Positions 1 through 9,924 of a DNA stretch of 64,000 nucleotides are shown in pieces. The position numbers and the translations under genes are program-made. The stretch is from Capitulum mitella (Eukaryota; Arthropoda; Thecostraca; Pollicipedomorpha; Pollicipedidae). The notes below the pieces were generated by a model. It saw only the letters and a list, made by a program, of their open reading frames with translations, was not told where the DNA came from and searched no databases. The stretch lies in assembly GCA_030062745.1 (NCBI GenBank), contig CP099845.1, positions 18,888,903 to 18,952,902 on the forward strand, written 5' to 3'. Position 1 is the first letter of the stretch. Each line of letters begins with the position of its first letter.

Positions 1-1576
1 ACTTATAAATCGTTGTATTTCCTGGCAAAATGAGCTGCCAAGATAACTGGCATGACACGCCATAAGCCTTGGTATCGAAACAGGCTTAATGCAGCCACCG
101 GCGTGCAGGTCCGTTTGCGCAATGCGCAGTGTGGATGTGGTGATGGCTGCCCGTCCTCATTGCTCGCCCTGGCCTCTTCCCCGTTTCTGACCGGGTTCCA
201 TCTTCCGTCTCAGTCGTCTGTCTTCTTTCCTGTTCCAGTTCTAGTCCAGGTCCTCACTCGTGATTCATCACTCCCGTTCCCTGTCTGGTGTTCTCCATGC
301 CTTTCTCCTAAGCAGTAATCCTCCTCCAGGCCCTAGTTTTCTGTTACGTTCCCCGCTCGAGTTGCGTTGTCGCTTTTTCCTGTCGTGCTTCCCAATCCTG
401 GTTCCCTATCTAAGTTCTTGTCTCTTATCTCGGTCCCGTAACGTTCCCCTCGACTGGTCCACGGTCTGGTCATGGTTCTGCTCTCGCCTGTTGAGTTCTT
501 TGCCTAACTTTGTTTATTTCCGGCGACATCTGTCTGGATTTGTCTTCAGCGCCACAATTAGCGACAGTTCTTTTTCAGCGGTTTTGAAATCCTGGAATCG
601 GAGGTTGCCTTAAATTGCAGCACGGTTGTATAATTTTATTTTCAGCTATGAACAAAACGAGTGATTTCGTATCAGGACAGCAAAAGAATGCGCTTGACGT
701 CGGCTACGATTTCGTCTCAGAAATGCATTCCTTTGCTTTCGAAATTGCAGTGCAAACGGAAACAGTGCGGCATTCACCAATATTCTCACTATGATCACGT
801 GCCGTGGCCACCCCGTCCGGTGGACGGGGTCGGACCTTCAACACGATTCGCGGTCGGTACTTTGCTGCGTCTGATGGCGTGGCCGCCGATTTCGTATTGC
901 CACCGGTTTCCGAGATCGGCACCTAGTTAGCCTTGTAGAGCGGTAGTTTTTGCCGTTGGCGCGAGAGACACACGCCACGTGCCGTTCTCAGCACGCATCG
1001 TTTGACGCACGATACGATTCTCCGATCGATTATCTGTCTATTGCTCCCGGTTTCACCTCGGTGAGACGCGGCTTCACCGAGATGGAACGCCTCAAAGCGG
1101 ACCCAGTCGATCGCGCGAGAAATTTTTTCGTGTTTTCCGAGTTAACGTGTTAACCCTATGGGAAACGTTTGTGCATGCCACGTGCCGCTACGGCGTCGCA
1201 CGCACACCACATTTTGGCAAAATTTAAGTTCGCACGAAACTAGTCACATGATCAAACTTCGGCCACGTGCCACAGATCATCTCTGTGCACCAGCTCGTCA
1301 AAAAGTGGCGGACACGTGCCATCTCATGTTTCATATTGCGGATTTATCAAATAACAAACTTTGTTTCCTGTTTCCCACATTGAAACTGGTTGACAGAATT
1401 CGGGGAGCTAAATTCAGCTTTGGAGGGGCCAAGATCCAAATTGGCAGGGTATGGCCCTCGCAAAAGAATACAGTTCTACACCCCTGCTTCTTACTAACGA
1501 AGTACAACTGTCGTAAAACGACGCAAACTCTGGAAGATGCTGATTTTGAAAAACGATGCTTCGCTTGCTGGGCACT

Positions 1577-1617
1577 CTCAGCTGCTGTTTTTCCTACCAG
1601 GAAAAACAGCAGCTGAG
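1577..1617. repeat. Perfect 19-bp hairpin, only in copy 1
   Basis: The arms CTCAGCTGCTGTTTTTCCT (1577-1595) and its exact reverse complement (1599-1617) are separated by the 3-nt loop ACC. The paralogous position in copy 2 (about 32235-32280) keeps most of the left arm but has unrelated sequence for the right arm and is shorter there. The hairpin therefore arose in copy 1, most simply by template switching. Confidence 0.85.
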
Positions 1618-1668
1618 TATGTCAAAAAACTACAAAAAAATGCTATGTAGCAGCCTGCGCTCATTTCT

Positions 1669-1672
1669 TTAA
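1669..1672. other. Empty TTAA target site of MITE family B
   Basis: The flanks CATTTCT and AAGAGTCG around this TTAA correspond to the sequences flanking the family B element at 32298-33520 in the paralogous block. This is a natural pre-insertion site. Confidence 0.85.
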
Positions 1673-2707
1673 AAGAGTCGTCACAGTTGTCACTGTTCGT
1701 TGTTCACTGTTAGGGGCTCACTCTAGTTCACTTCCGCGCCGCGTAAATGACCAGGCAAAAATCGCAATATTCACAGCTGCAAAACTCCCACAACGCTGAC
1801 AGGATCATCCGCGTCCGGGAAGACAAGACAGCTCCGTCAGGAGAAGCCACATTTTGGATCACATCAACACGTGCAGTCATTGCAAAAGGCTTCTGCCCCC
1901 ATAAGTTCGGGAGAAGCTATTTGTGTCAGCGATTCCAGCAGGGCGGTCGCGGCTCCAGCTTCTCCACTTCCAACAGACATTTCGGCGCCAAGATCAGCGT
2001 TTCAACGGCGCTACGTCGACTGTCCATTTCGATGACATCGCCGAAGCTGAGGTCATGCAAACTTGCAATGCAGCTGCCGTGAAATCAGCCGTGGTGGTCG
2101 TCTGCTCCTTGTTCCGGCCGCGCAGCCTCCCTCGTCGCGCCGACCATCGGCTGCCATGTTTGCGAGTCCGGAGCTGGCCTGCGCACCAAGTGCAATTCGA
2201 GGCCCAACGCTGCCCTACGCGAGCGTGCCAGAGTCTGCCAAATACCACTGAAGGACAGCCGGCCAGCCGGCCATCTGGTCGCCAGCGCCAACTGTGGCGC
2301 ACAGTGGGCAGTAGCAGTTTGAGTTTGAACGCCAGATGTCTCTAGCAGGTCTGGTCATCGTGGCCTTCGGGACTTTGACCCGTCTCTGGAAAGAGAAGAA
2401 AGCAAGCTATTTACTAGCTGTAGAGTAAACGGGATGTGCAAACATGATGCCGCTGCCCTGCCCTGCCTGGTTTTGTAACAGACTCGCAGAAAAACAGCTC
2501 TAACAGAAAAGAGAAATGAATAATACTTTCGTGCAACTGCTACTCCACCAGTTTCGGAAAATCCAAATCAGTTATGTCCTGAAACCGGAGGATTCAGTCC
2601 AACGTTTTCTTCTCGGATACTGCCATTTCATGCGCCACGAAGACAAGGCTAGACAGATTACGCCAAGAGGCTGACCGACATCCGCGATTTCCATCCGGAT
2701 TTCAAGC

Positions 2708-2907
2708 TCAGCCCCGGAGACGCTCTGCCGGCTCTCTGCGAACGGCGGCAGCGTCGGCGGCCGGAACTGCCGCAGCTCTCGCACCTCTCTTGCCCGTGTA
2801 GGCGTGCTTCCTGAGCCGGTCGTAGAGCTCGTCCTGCCGCTGCTGGCCGCTGTACTGGCTGGCGTTGGAATGCGGCAGCGTGTTCAACTTGCCCGACGGC
2901 AACGTGT
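2708..2907 (-). pseudogene. Duplicated last exon of the uif-like gene
   Basis: The minus strand has an acceptor (CCCACCCAG before 2907), then the same reading frame as the terminal exon at 34521-34771: DTLPSGK, the [20 protein letters not shown] stretch, then KHAYTGKRG. It differs from that exon at about four bases up to KRG (two synonymous, P to S, M to L). A candidate donor GTGCGA follows at 2779-2784, giving a 123-nt phase 1-1 exon (2785-2907). Read through, the frame ends at a stop at 2708-2710, in a different frame from the other copy because of a one-base indel. It lies about 32 kb downstream of the gene on the same strand, so it could be a dead copy or an alternative terminal exon; the sequence alone cannot decide. 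Confidence 0.7.
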
Positions 2908-3257
2908 CTGGGTGGGCGTTACGGAACGGTCAGTAGGGGGAGTTGGCAGGCGACACGTAGGACGATCGGAGACCAAGTAACGCACTGTACGACCCCTATG
3001 GGTTCCATGTGTGTATTCTGTCTTCTGGGTTATCAGTCAGTCGTTGAATGCTGATCATCACACGATAAGCACTTCTTCGATCACACGCGTGTACGTCACA
3101 AAATCAGCATGCCACGCTTTTGGCTTAGTTCCAAAAACAGGGAACAGCATCCCCGGAAAGGACAGCACCAGCCTTGCGAAATTTTATTAGAGGCCAACGT
3201 CCCTGCAGTGTGGAGGAAACGATGGGACTGGTACAATACAGCTTTAAAACAGGACAC

Positions 3258-3305
3258 GACATGAGGTGGGAGGTTGGTGATGAGCAGACTGGACACCATC
3301 ACACA
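3258..3305. repeat. Solitary minisatellite unit at duplication junction
   Basis: The stretch reading GAGGTGGGAGGTTGGTGATG followed by AGCAGACTGGACACCATC matches the 52-bp unit tandemly repeated at 38641-38825, inside an intron of the uif-like gene. It starts exactly where homology between the duplicated blocks ends. Confidence 0.75.
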
Positions 3306-3718
3306 CATTTTGACCTTGACATCACACCTTAACGTCAATTTCGGGGATGACCCACTTATATCTTAATGCGTTCTATCTGTTGACGTCCATCACTTAGTGT
3401 CAGGTGGCGCCACCTACTCGTAAAAATATGCCTAAATTTCCAATACCCTTGTGTTCTCTGACATAACTATTCGTACCTACACATACCCATAAAAGGTACG
3501 TAGTTTTCCATCGCTCATTTTTACCCTCACCTTTGAACCTAGGGTCAATTTCGGCGGATGACGCCCGTAGTTTTCCATGTGTTGCCTATTGTTACCCATC
3601 ACGTGGTAGCACGTGGCACCACCTTCTGTTAAAAAGATACGTAAATATCCAATATTGGATTCGATCTTGACGTCTGACCTTGAGGTAAATTTCGGCGGAT
3701 GACTCACCTAGACTTTTG
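3306..3718. repeat. Imperfect tandem units with AATTTCGG..GGATGAC
   Basis: Three partial units begin near 3336, 3546 and 3684 with a shared AATTTCGGCGGATGAC-like core. The first two continue into a shared segment (GTGGCGCCACC / GTGGCACCACC, then TAAAAA, then AATATCC-like). Spacing is about 210 and 138 bp, so the units are unequal. No coding potential is evident. Confidence 0.55.
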
Positions 3719-3815
3719 TGTAGAGATGCACCGGATCGGGGTTTTTGTGATCCGGCCAGATACCGCATATGCCGGATTGGGGTGCCGGATATCCGGCTGG
3801 ATACCGGATATTATG
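3719..3815. repeat. CCGGATA-rich hAT-type MITE end
   Basis: The segment opens TAGAGATGCACCGGAT, a start typical of many hAT-like MITEs, and then repeats the motif CCGGATA/TCCGG. A related segment in inverted orientation lies at 20930-21005 next to an AT microsatellite. Confidence 0.5.
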
Positions 3816-5320
3816 CTTACATGTTCTTATTTACTATTTCTATTGAAAGAATGAAACCGAAAACTGAATAAAAAAGAATGTGGGAAACTGAAAAAAATTA
3901 GTGAAAAATGTCGACAGTTTGTGAGTCATTCCCTAGTGCATAAACCTACTGCGAGGTTTCCATAGGTTTCCTTGTAATAAATAAACCGATGAGCAAAGAA
4001 CACAACAATAATAGCGGAGCTCACTATCTCCCACTGCAGGCAAAGGTATTGGTGTAGCCACGATTCCAGAAATAGGGGGGGGGGGGAGAAGCTGGCTGCA
4101 ATCCACCAAGAACATATAGGGCGAGGGGTAGAAATGACTTTTTCTGGCGTTGCATGACAATCTACGGTTGAAAGTCCTTTTGTTGGATTGTTGAGTGCAA
4201 GAAATTGTGTCTTCAATGGGAACTTCCTATTTCATACCTTACAAATAAGAGGGACAAATCGTCACTTCTGGAAAACCGCAGGTGACATGGGCACCCATAG
4301 GCAAATACCATTACAGCACCTTCGGAGAACTAGAATACCTGACTTCACAAGCTTTCTTTACGGTTACTTAAGTATGCCTCTTGAAGTAACGAGTGGGTAC
4401 CAAGACACGAAGAAATGAAAACTTTTTGACTACAGATATTTTTTTAATATTACATGTTTCACCACTGGTATCTGGCTCGTGCATGTTAACCACAGTTGGC
4501 CTTAAAATCGTGCAAAATGTGGGAGAAATTTCAATTTATCTGCAGTCAGAAGGCAATATCAAAGCAAGGTGGCAGGGCGATTGTCGCGAGACTTGCCCGT
4601 GAGAACCCGGAACGGCCCAAATGATTTATCTGGAGGCGCAGTGAGCCCTTTGGGACCCACGGCAACTGTTAACAGAACGCTGGCAACCCTCTAGAGTCGT
4701 GGAAATGTTTCCCATGTTGGCAATCACCATCAAACAACCAGACTGAGCATTAACCCACGCAGTGGAAGGGTGTTTCGCACTAACGAGCACTGGAAGGGGG
4801 TCTAAAAGTGCCCTCTCCGATCTCGGCAACAGAAAGGGCTAGAAACATGAAATTTTATGGACAGGGTGGGGACGAAAACGATTTACGTTGTGTGCAATTT
4901 TCCTGACCCTACGTCAATATCTTCAGGTTCAAATGGGGGAAAAGGTCAATTTTGGACACTTTTTCGACCCGTACAGGTCGTTTTGTACAACTTTTCGAAC
5001 AAAACGGAATGTTTGTTGGGCCGTTAAAACGTGGAATACAACAACGTCCATTCATTTGGCGTCTTGACTGGGATTTTGGGTCCAGGTCATGTTAGGTCAT
5101 TGACCTATGACGTCATTTTTTCATCTTCTACAGATCAGATTTCGAACAACACGTAGCTGTTTGAGAGTAAATGAGGGCGCAACATGTATCTTTTGGCGTA
5201 TTTTCAGTGAAGGTAGCCAACATCGGTACATCTGGTCATTTCCAGCGTTTATGTTTCTGTATGTATGTATGTATATTTATATATGTATATGCATGTGAAT
5301 ATCACTGTGCCAAATGTGTT
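3816..5320. other. No gene seen
   Basis: I see no supportable exon. There is a run of 12 G at 4075-4086. The part from 4860 to 5120 contains AGGTCA and TGACCT half-sites (for example around 5085-5110) reminiscent of the interiors of MITE families A and B, so it is probably derived from an older mobile element. Confidence 0.4.
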
Positions 5321-5549
5321 TTAAAAAAGTAGGGCCTTTGAATGCGTGTTTCGCACAAATCGATGTATTGCAAAGCAAATCTGGACCAGGTCACAAAAAA
5401 CTGCCCTTGACCTTTGATAACCTTAACCTGAAATGACTGGTATATATGTATGTGTATCCAAGTGCACACACTTGTCTTTTTTAGGGTCTTTGAATGCATA
5501 TTTCATACAAATCGACATGTCGCAGAACAAATCTGAGATAGGTTACAAG
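5321..5549. repeat. Two direct repeats, about 153-bp period
   Basis: The segment 5321-5394 (GGCCTTTGAATGCGTGTTTC and onward) is repeated with divergence at 5474-5549 (GGTCTTTGAATGCATATTTC). The DNA between them holds TATATGTATGTGTAT repeats. It is non-coding, just upstream of the transposase relic, and may belong to that or another mobile element. Confidence 0.6.
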
Positions 5550-5892
5550 ATTATTCAGTTGCCAAGTTATTGCCAATTGGCAAGTCATTCAATTGCCATA
5601 AACGTCACAAAGCAACAGCAACCAACTCCGATCCGTTCTCAAGATATTCAAGGAAAACAGTTTGCGGGGGGGGGCACAAAAAGACCCCCTTCCAGCGCGC
5701 GTGTTAAAAGACAGCTGCAGCTGATTCGAGCTGTAAAAACAACGGGTGTCATAACGCTTTCTGGCTGAAAGGTTTGGAATCTCTAGAACGTACGTGGCAA
5801 AAATAATTGGTGGCCAACAGGGTTCAGTACCGCAAGAGCAAGAGGTCACTCCAGGTCACCCAAAAACAAGAGGTCACCCAAAAGACCCGCAT

Positions 5893-6521
5893 TTGGAAAC
5901 TGTCGCGCGCATCATACGAAATCGGAAAGAATATGGCATCGCCATGGACGACGAAAGCTACTTCACCTTTCACCAGAGCCATATGCCAGGAAACCTTGGG
6001 TACTCTGTTGGAGCACGTGGAGAGTGCCCAGCAGAAGTACAACTGAGGCCAGACAGCAAGTTTCCACGTAATCTTTTCGTGTGGCCCGCCATCTTTCCAA
6101 GGGGTGTGACAAGTCCGGTTATCATGCCGAGTATGGGTAATGTTGATGGCAACGTGTACCGTGGGAAGTGAGTGGGAGATGTGCTCATCCCATATTTGGA
6201 TGAGAACTGTTTGGACAGGGACATGTTGATCTGGCCAGACTTGGCCAGCGCTCGTTATGCGAAGAAAACGCTCAAGTTTCTGGAAGAGGCCAGAGTGCTG
6301 TATGTAGTGCGTGACAGCAATCTCCCTGTGTGCCCTATGTGCGCCCTCCTGAAGACATCTGGGGCATCATTACGCAGAGGATGTATCAGGGAGACTGGTG
6401 CGCAACATCCAAAGTCGCCCTAAAGCACTGGATGAGCCAGGTGATCGCTGCTCTGGACCTAGAAGTACCGCGTAAAATGCTGGTACGCGTGCCCAGTCGC
6501 GTGCGTGTTGCCGACAGATGA
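5893..6521 (+). pseudogene. Broken Tc1/mariner-type transposase
   Basis: The plus-strand reading matches the catalytic half of a Tc1/mariner-superfamily transposase of the kind with MDDESYF and WPDLASAHYAK signatures. Here I read IAMDDESYFTF (first catalytic Asp), FVWPAIFPRG, NVDGNVYRG, then MLIWPDLASARYAKKT (second Asp) and, in a shifted frame, VRPPEDIWGI (third acidic residue). The frame is interrupted by an in-frame TGA at 6169-6171 and by a frameshift near 6330. The N-terminal DNA-binding half is not recognisable upstream. It is a non-functional fossil; I could not define terminal inverted repeats. An AATAAA lies downstream near 6604. Confidence 0.75.
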
Positions 6522-7169
6522 GAGGTAATGGAGATGATCCATTAGGCAAGAACTGACCGCAACGTCGATGGCTACATTTCTGCAACGTTTAATGTTCATA
6601 CAGTAATAAACGTGCTTACATTATGACTTTAAATACTGTCTGATTTCCCAGTGCCCACACGTTATAATTTCCCTTAATGCATTTGTGTCAGAGAATTTGG
6701 GAAGGATAAGAAGTATTTGGAAAAAAGGAAGATAATAAATCATAAGATGGACTGCTGACCGGATGCTGGCTATTGTTTCACAGCTTTGAACCTGAGTCCC
6801 ATTCTTGCAAAATATGTCCGAACCCTCCCGGACCAATACAGGAAAGTACTGGTTCCATGGTCTCCAGACCAACCTGGAACTGCCAGTTACATTGACCATC
6901 TAATACAACATCCGTTTACATCCTTTTTACATCCTTACATCCTTTTTTTAATACATCCTTTTCACATTCAACGCAAATGAACTGCATCACGTCGAAGTGG
7001 TTGTACTCTTGTTAGCCGCAAATGGAGAGCAGTTCAAGGCATGATCCGTTGCATATATATACTTATATATATTATATTATATTTTATATATTATATACAT
7101 ATAGCACCAACCACGACTAAGTACAGCAACCCTTACAAAATACTGAATTTGCCAGCCTTGGGCGCCGAC
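6522..7169. other. Intergenic, tetraspanin 3' flank
   Basis: There is no gene here. It contains a small tandem run of CATCCTTTTTA-like units (6907-6965), a candidate minus-strand poly(A) signal ATTAAA (6947-6952) for the tetraspanin, and a TA-rich microsatellite-like stretch at 7050-7102. Confidence 0.4.
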
Positions 7170-7487
7170 TTAACTCAATCGAAGCAGAGCTGAGTATTGT
7201 GGTGCCGCACTGATCGAGCCCCACGATTCGGCTGTGGTAGTATGACGCTGGATGGAACTCCTGATGGCGCAAGAAAAGATCATGGACAGGAAGAGGAATG
7301 ACACTACTCCGACAGCGACCCAACCGACCACTTTGCCGTGCTTGTCTATCGTGTCTTCCACGTGAGACAGGCATCCGGTTCCGAAGAGTTCACCGGGCGT
7401 CCCACTGTTGTTCTTGTAGCAGGAGTCCGGTTTCCGTTTGTTGTGCAAGCCCCAGTCATTTGGACTATACACTCCACAGCATTCAAG
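7170..7487 (-). CDS. Tetraspanin exon 3 (large loop, TM4, tail)
   Basis: The acceptor TTGTCATTGCAG precedes LECCGVYSPNDW. The exon encodes the rest of the large loop, TM4 (VVGWVAVGVVSFLFLSMIF) and a 30-residue cytoplasmic tail rich in S and T, ending at the stop at 7170-7172. A further intron in the tail cannot be excluded. Confidence 0.9.
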   Translation of the reverse strand, partial: LECCGVYSPNDWGLHNKRKPDSCYKNNSGTPGELFGTGCLSHVEDTIDKHGKVVGWVAVGVVSFLFLSMIFSCAIRSSIQRHTTTAESWGSISAAPQYSALLRLS

Positions 7488-9632
7488 CTGCAATGACAAG
7501 CACCACATTAATGCTGTGGTTACCAAATATTATATATTAAATAAATACCAAAAAACCTGACATTTCCCCATTTGCTGCAAAAGGTGGATAGGGCATTTTC
7601 ATTGAGCTTCCTCCATGCAATATATTTAGAACGGCAATACCAAGCGCTGACTGTCAAGCCTGAGGTTCACCTTCATCCGTCGTCTGCCGGTGCACAGCTC
7701 ATCAAAAGTTTGCCATACAGTAACGGATGCATACCAGGTATGCATAATTGCTGCTTGCGCAGACGTTGCACCAGGGGCGGCTCTGAGGGTGTGAGAGAGA
7801 TAATGCACATGGGTTGGCCCGAGATATGGGATGAAGGTGGAAAATACTGATGGAATGCATCGCATTCGAACTTCGTATTCCACGCTTAACCCTCTTCCGG
7901 CAAGGGGGCTGAATCCGCCCCCTCGAGTTTTTTGCTTGCCAATTTCAGGGTTTTTGACGCAGCTTCAGGAAACTTGGTCACTTTCCTAGCTATGTTTTCT
8001 ACGTACTATGACAAAATTTTGTAATCCTATTTTGCTCAGGGGCGGAGCCAGGTAACGTTTTTGGGAGGCACCTCAGGCCATTTTTGGCCCTGTTGAGGAT
8101 AAAAATAAAATACATGCCAAAAACAGCGTTTTTAAGACAGAACTTAAGACTTCATATGGGTCTACAGCTAAATAGTTGGGCAACACACAAATATAAATTT
8201 GTCCATCTGACAGATAGACCGAGGCCTCCTGTAGATGGTTGAAACGTTGCGTCATTGTGCGTAAACACATGCTTTTCCTCCGGTATAAAGAAGGCTGTCT
8301 GTAATTATTTTCATGATCATATTTGCGCATAGTGCTGACAGGAAGCAATTTTTGCACTTTCAAGTGTCCCCCTTAGCGTCTGGCTCGCCATTCAGAAATG
8401 AAAGTGAGGTAGCTGAGGGAAAGGAAGCGCGGAATCCCTCACGTTTTGCTGCGTGAAGTCCCACGCGGCGGTGAAGGCGCCGTCAGTGCCATAATCGGCC
8501 ATGGTCTTGTTCATTTCGTTGCCGATACCGTCCAGGATTGCGTCCGTCCCCAGGATGAAACCGGCCGCCGCCCCGGCCGCCGTCAGCACGAACATGATGG
8601 CAACGAGGCAGAAGAACGTGCCCAGTAGGCATTTGCTCTCCTGAAAGAAACGCGAGAGTTGTCATCGATCAGGTCACAGGTGACCTCAGTGCTGTGCAGA
8701 TTTGTTCCTTCCACCAATGCGCACTCAGTGGATGGTCCCGACATCCCCTCGAAGGTTCAATGCAGCCGTCAGTCACGAGGCTGACGTCCTCGAAATGTTA
8801 GAAACAGCCTCCCCAGCTTCTTAAGACTGAGCATGCTCATGCTGTCCGTTATCGACGTCTGTGGACAGTGCACGAGTTTGCTAGCAGCGATCGTTGCGGC
8901 ATCAAACGTCGGATGGAAAACTTTGATTTGTTTTGCGGGATAGTATGAAGTGCCGATGTCTTTCCGATTAAGTTCAAGCCGGGATACACTTAAAAACATC
9001 TCGCGGTACCTCGATTTCGTATGATGGGAACTTCCGCAAAAATAATTGAAATCCATTTCATCCATCGGCATGCAATCTGCATGGATATTATCTTAGGCAA
9101 TCTTATATTCTATAAGCCGATGGCGACATTTCCAGTTTCCAAACAGCCCAATAGGAAGCCCGGGGGACAAAGGACATCCCCACATGCCCAAAAAGACCCC
9201 GAGCAAAACGCGAATGCAGCACATACGTACGAACCCGTCTTCCGAGCAGCGAGCCAGTTAATTCGCCTTACGTTGAGCCTGACGAGTTCCTCAAGGCTAT
9301 AGCTTGTGTTTCCAGAGATGACAAGAGGCCAGGTACCTGTTGGCACAGCCTGCCTGTCGGAGGGAGGCGGGCGGCGGCCCACTGCCCTCTGATGAACCTA
9401 CCCTGAGTGCTCTGCAGCAGCCGAGAAAGCTGATGATGACGATGATGGAGCCCGCCGCAATGATGAGGATGGCCGTGCCGCGATACAGTTCCGTCGAGAG
9501 CAGGCTGATTAACCTGGAGTTGCCGTCGACCAGCGTGGTGATGCCGATGGCCAGCAGCCCGGCGCCGCCGACTAGGATAGCGAAGTTGACGAGGGCGAAG
9601 ATGTATTTCATGAACCTGCCGCAGCAGTCCAT
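7170..9632 (-). CDS. Tetraspanin, three coding exons
   Basis: A complete tetraspanin of 248 aa, in the usual 220-300 aa range: four-pass membrane organisers of protein microdomains. Exons 9402-9632, 8443-8640 and 7170-7487 join in phase 0. TM1 is about residues 12-34, TM2 53-74 followed by the conserved GCC motif, TM3 82-108 and TM4 196-218. The large extracellular loop has the CCG motif (146-148), PDSC (163-166) and GC (181-182), so four cysteines for two disulfides. Juxtamembrane cysteines in MDCC, SKC and SC could be palmitoylated. The start at 9630-9632 has a good context (ACCATGG). Intron 2 carries a truncated MITE. Orthology to a named member cannot be assigned by eye. Confidence 0.92.
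7886..8215 (+). mobile_element. MITE family A, truncated copy A1
   Basis: It starts TTAACCCTCTTCCGGCAAGG and follows family A through CAGGGGCGGAGCCAGG and AAATAGTTGGGCAA, then loses similarity near 8215. It lies in intron 2 of the tetraspanin. Confidence 0.75.
8443..8640 (-). CDS. Tetraspanin exon 2 (TM3, start of large loop)
   Basis: The acceptor TTTCTTTCAG precedes ESKCLLGTFF at residue 78. The exon encodes TM3 and the first helix of the loop, and ends AWDFTQQN before the donor GTGAGG. Its length of 198 nt is 66 whole codons. The W-D-x-x-Q pattern continues into LECCG in exon 3, as in the family. Confidence 0.92.
9402..9632 (-). CDS. Tetraspanin exon 1 (TM1-TM2)
   Basis: It encodes residues 1-77, from MDCCGRFMKY to SFLGCCRALR. 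The 3' end is the donor AGG|GTAGGT. In-frame codons extend upstream of the ATG to about 9722, but ACCATGG and the family's short N-terminus favour this start. Any 5' UTR intron was not identified. Confidence 0.9.
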
Positions 9633-9924
9633 GGTGAAGGCAGGAAGGGAAAAGAGTTGCAGGTAACGACCACGACGCGGCAGCCGTCGAGGGAGCTTTG
9701 GGTTGCAAAGCACGTGGCTCACTGTTAGAAGGTTTCTGTATCACTGTGTTATCAGAGCCCTGATGACCCTCACAGATAAAGCCTACGAATCAGAGCATTA
9801 GTCAGCACACAACTATCGTGTCGCTGGGGTGTGACCAGCATGTCGCCAAGAGCGGGCCGGAACAAACTAAGTCTCCCTCGGAATGGAAAACTCCTTGGCT
9901 TCATTTCTGGTTCGTAAAGAAATG

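Larger units (their letters stand above)
1..3257. repeat. Segmental duplication, copy 1
   Basis: This block aligns along its whole length with about 30671-35163, in the same orientation, with many substitutions and small indels (I judge roughly 85-95% identity by eye). It may start left of the window. The copy carries a duplicate of the last uif-like exon (2785-2907, minus) and the sequence beyond it. It lacks the 1.2-kb family B MITE of copy 2, showing the undisturbed TTAA target at 1669-1672, and it lacks the long GT run of copy 2. Homology stops near 3257, where a minisatellite-like segment begins. Apart from the duplicated exon I see no credible coding sequence; the open frames here are not conserved as frames between the two copies. 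Confidence 0.85.

Noticed and set aside
260-613. 117-codon plus-strand frame with a similar frame at 30927-31226
   Set aside because: Similarity is nucleotide-level, from the segmental duplication; the frame is broken differently in the two copies.
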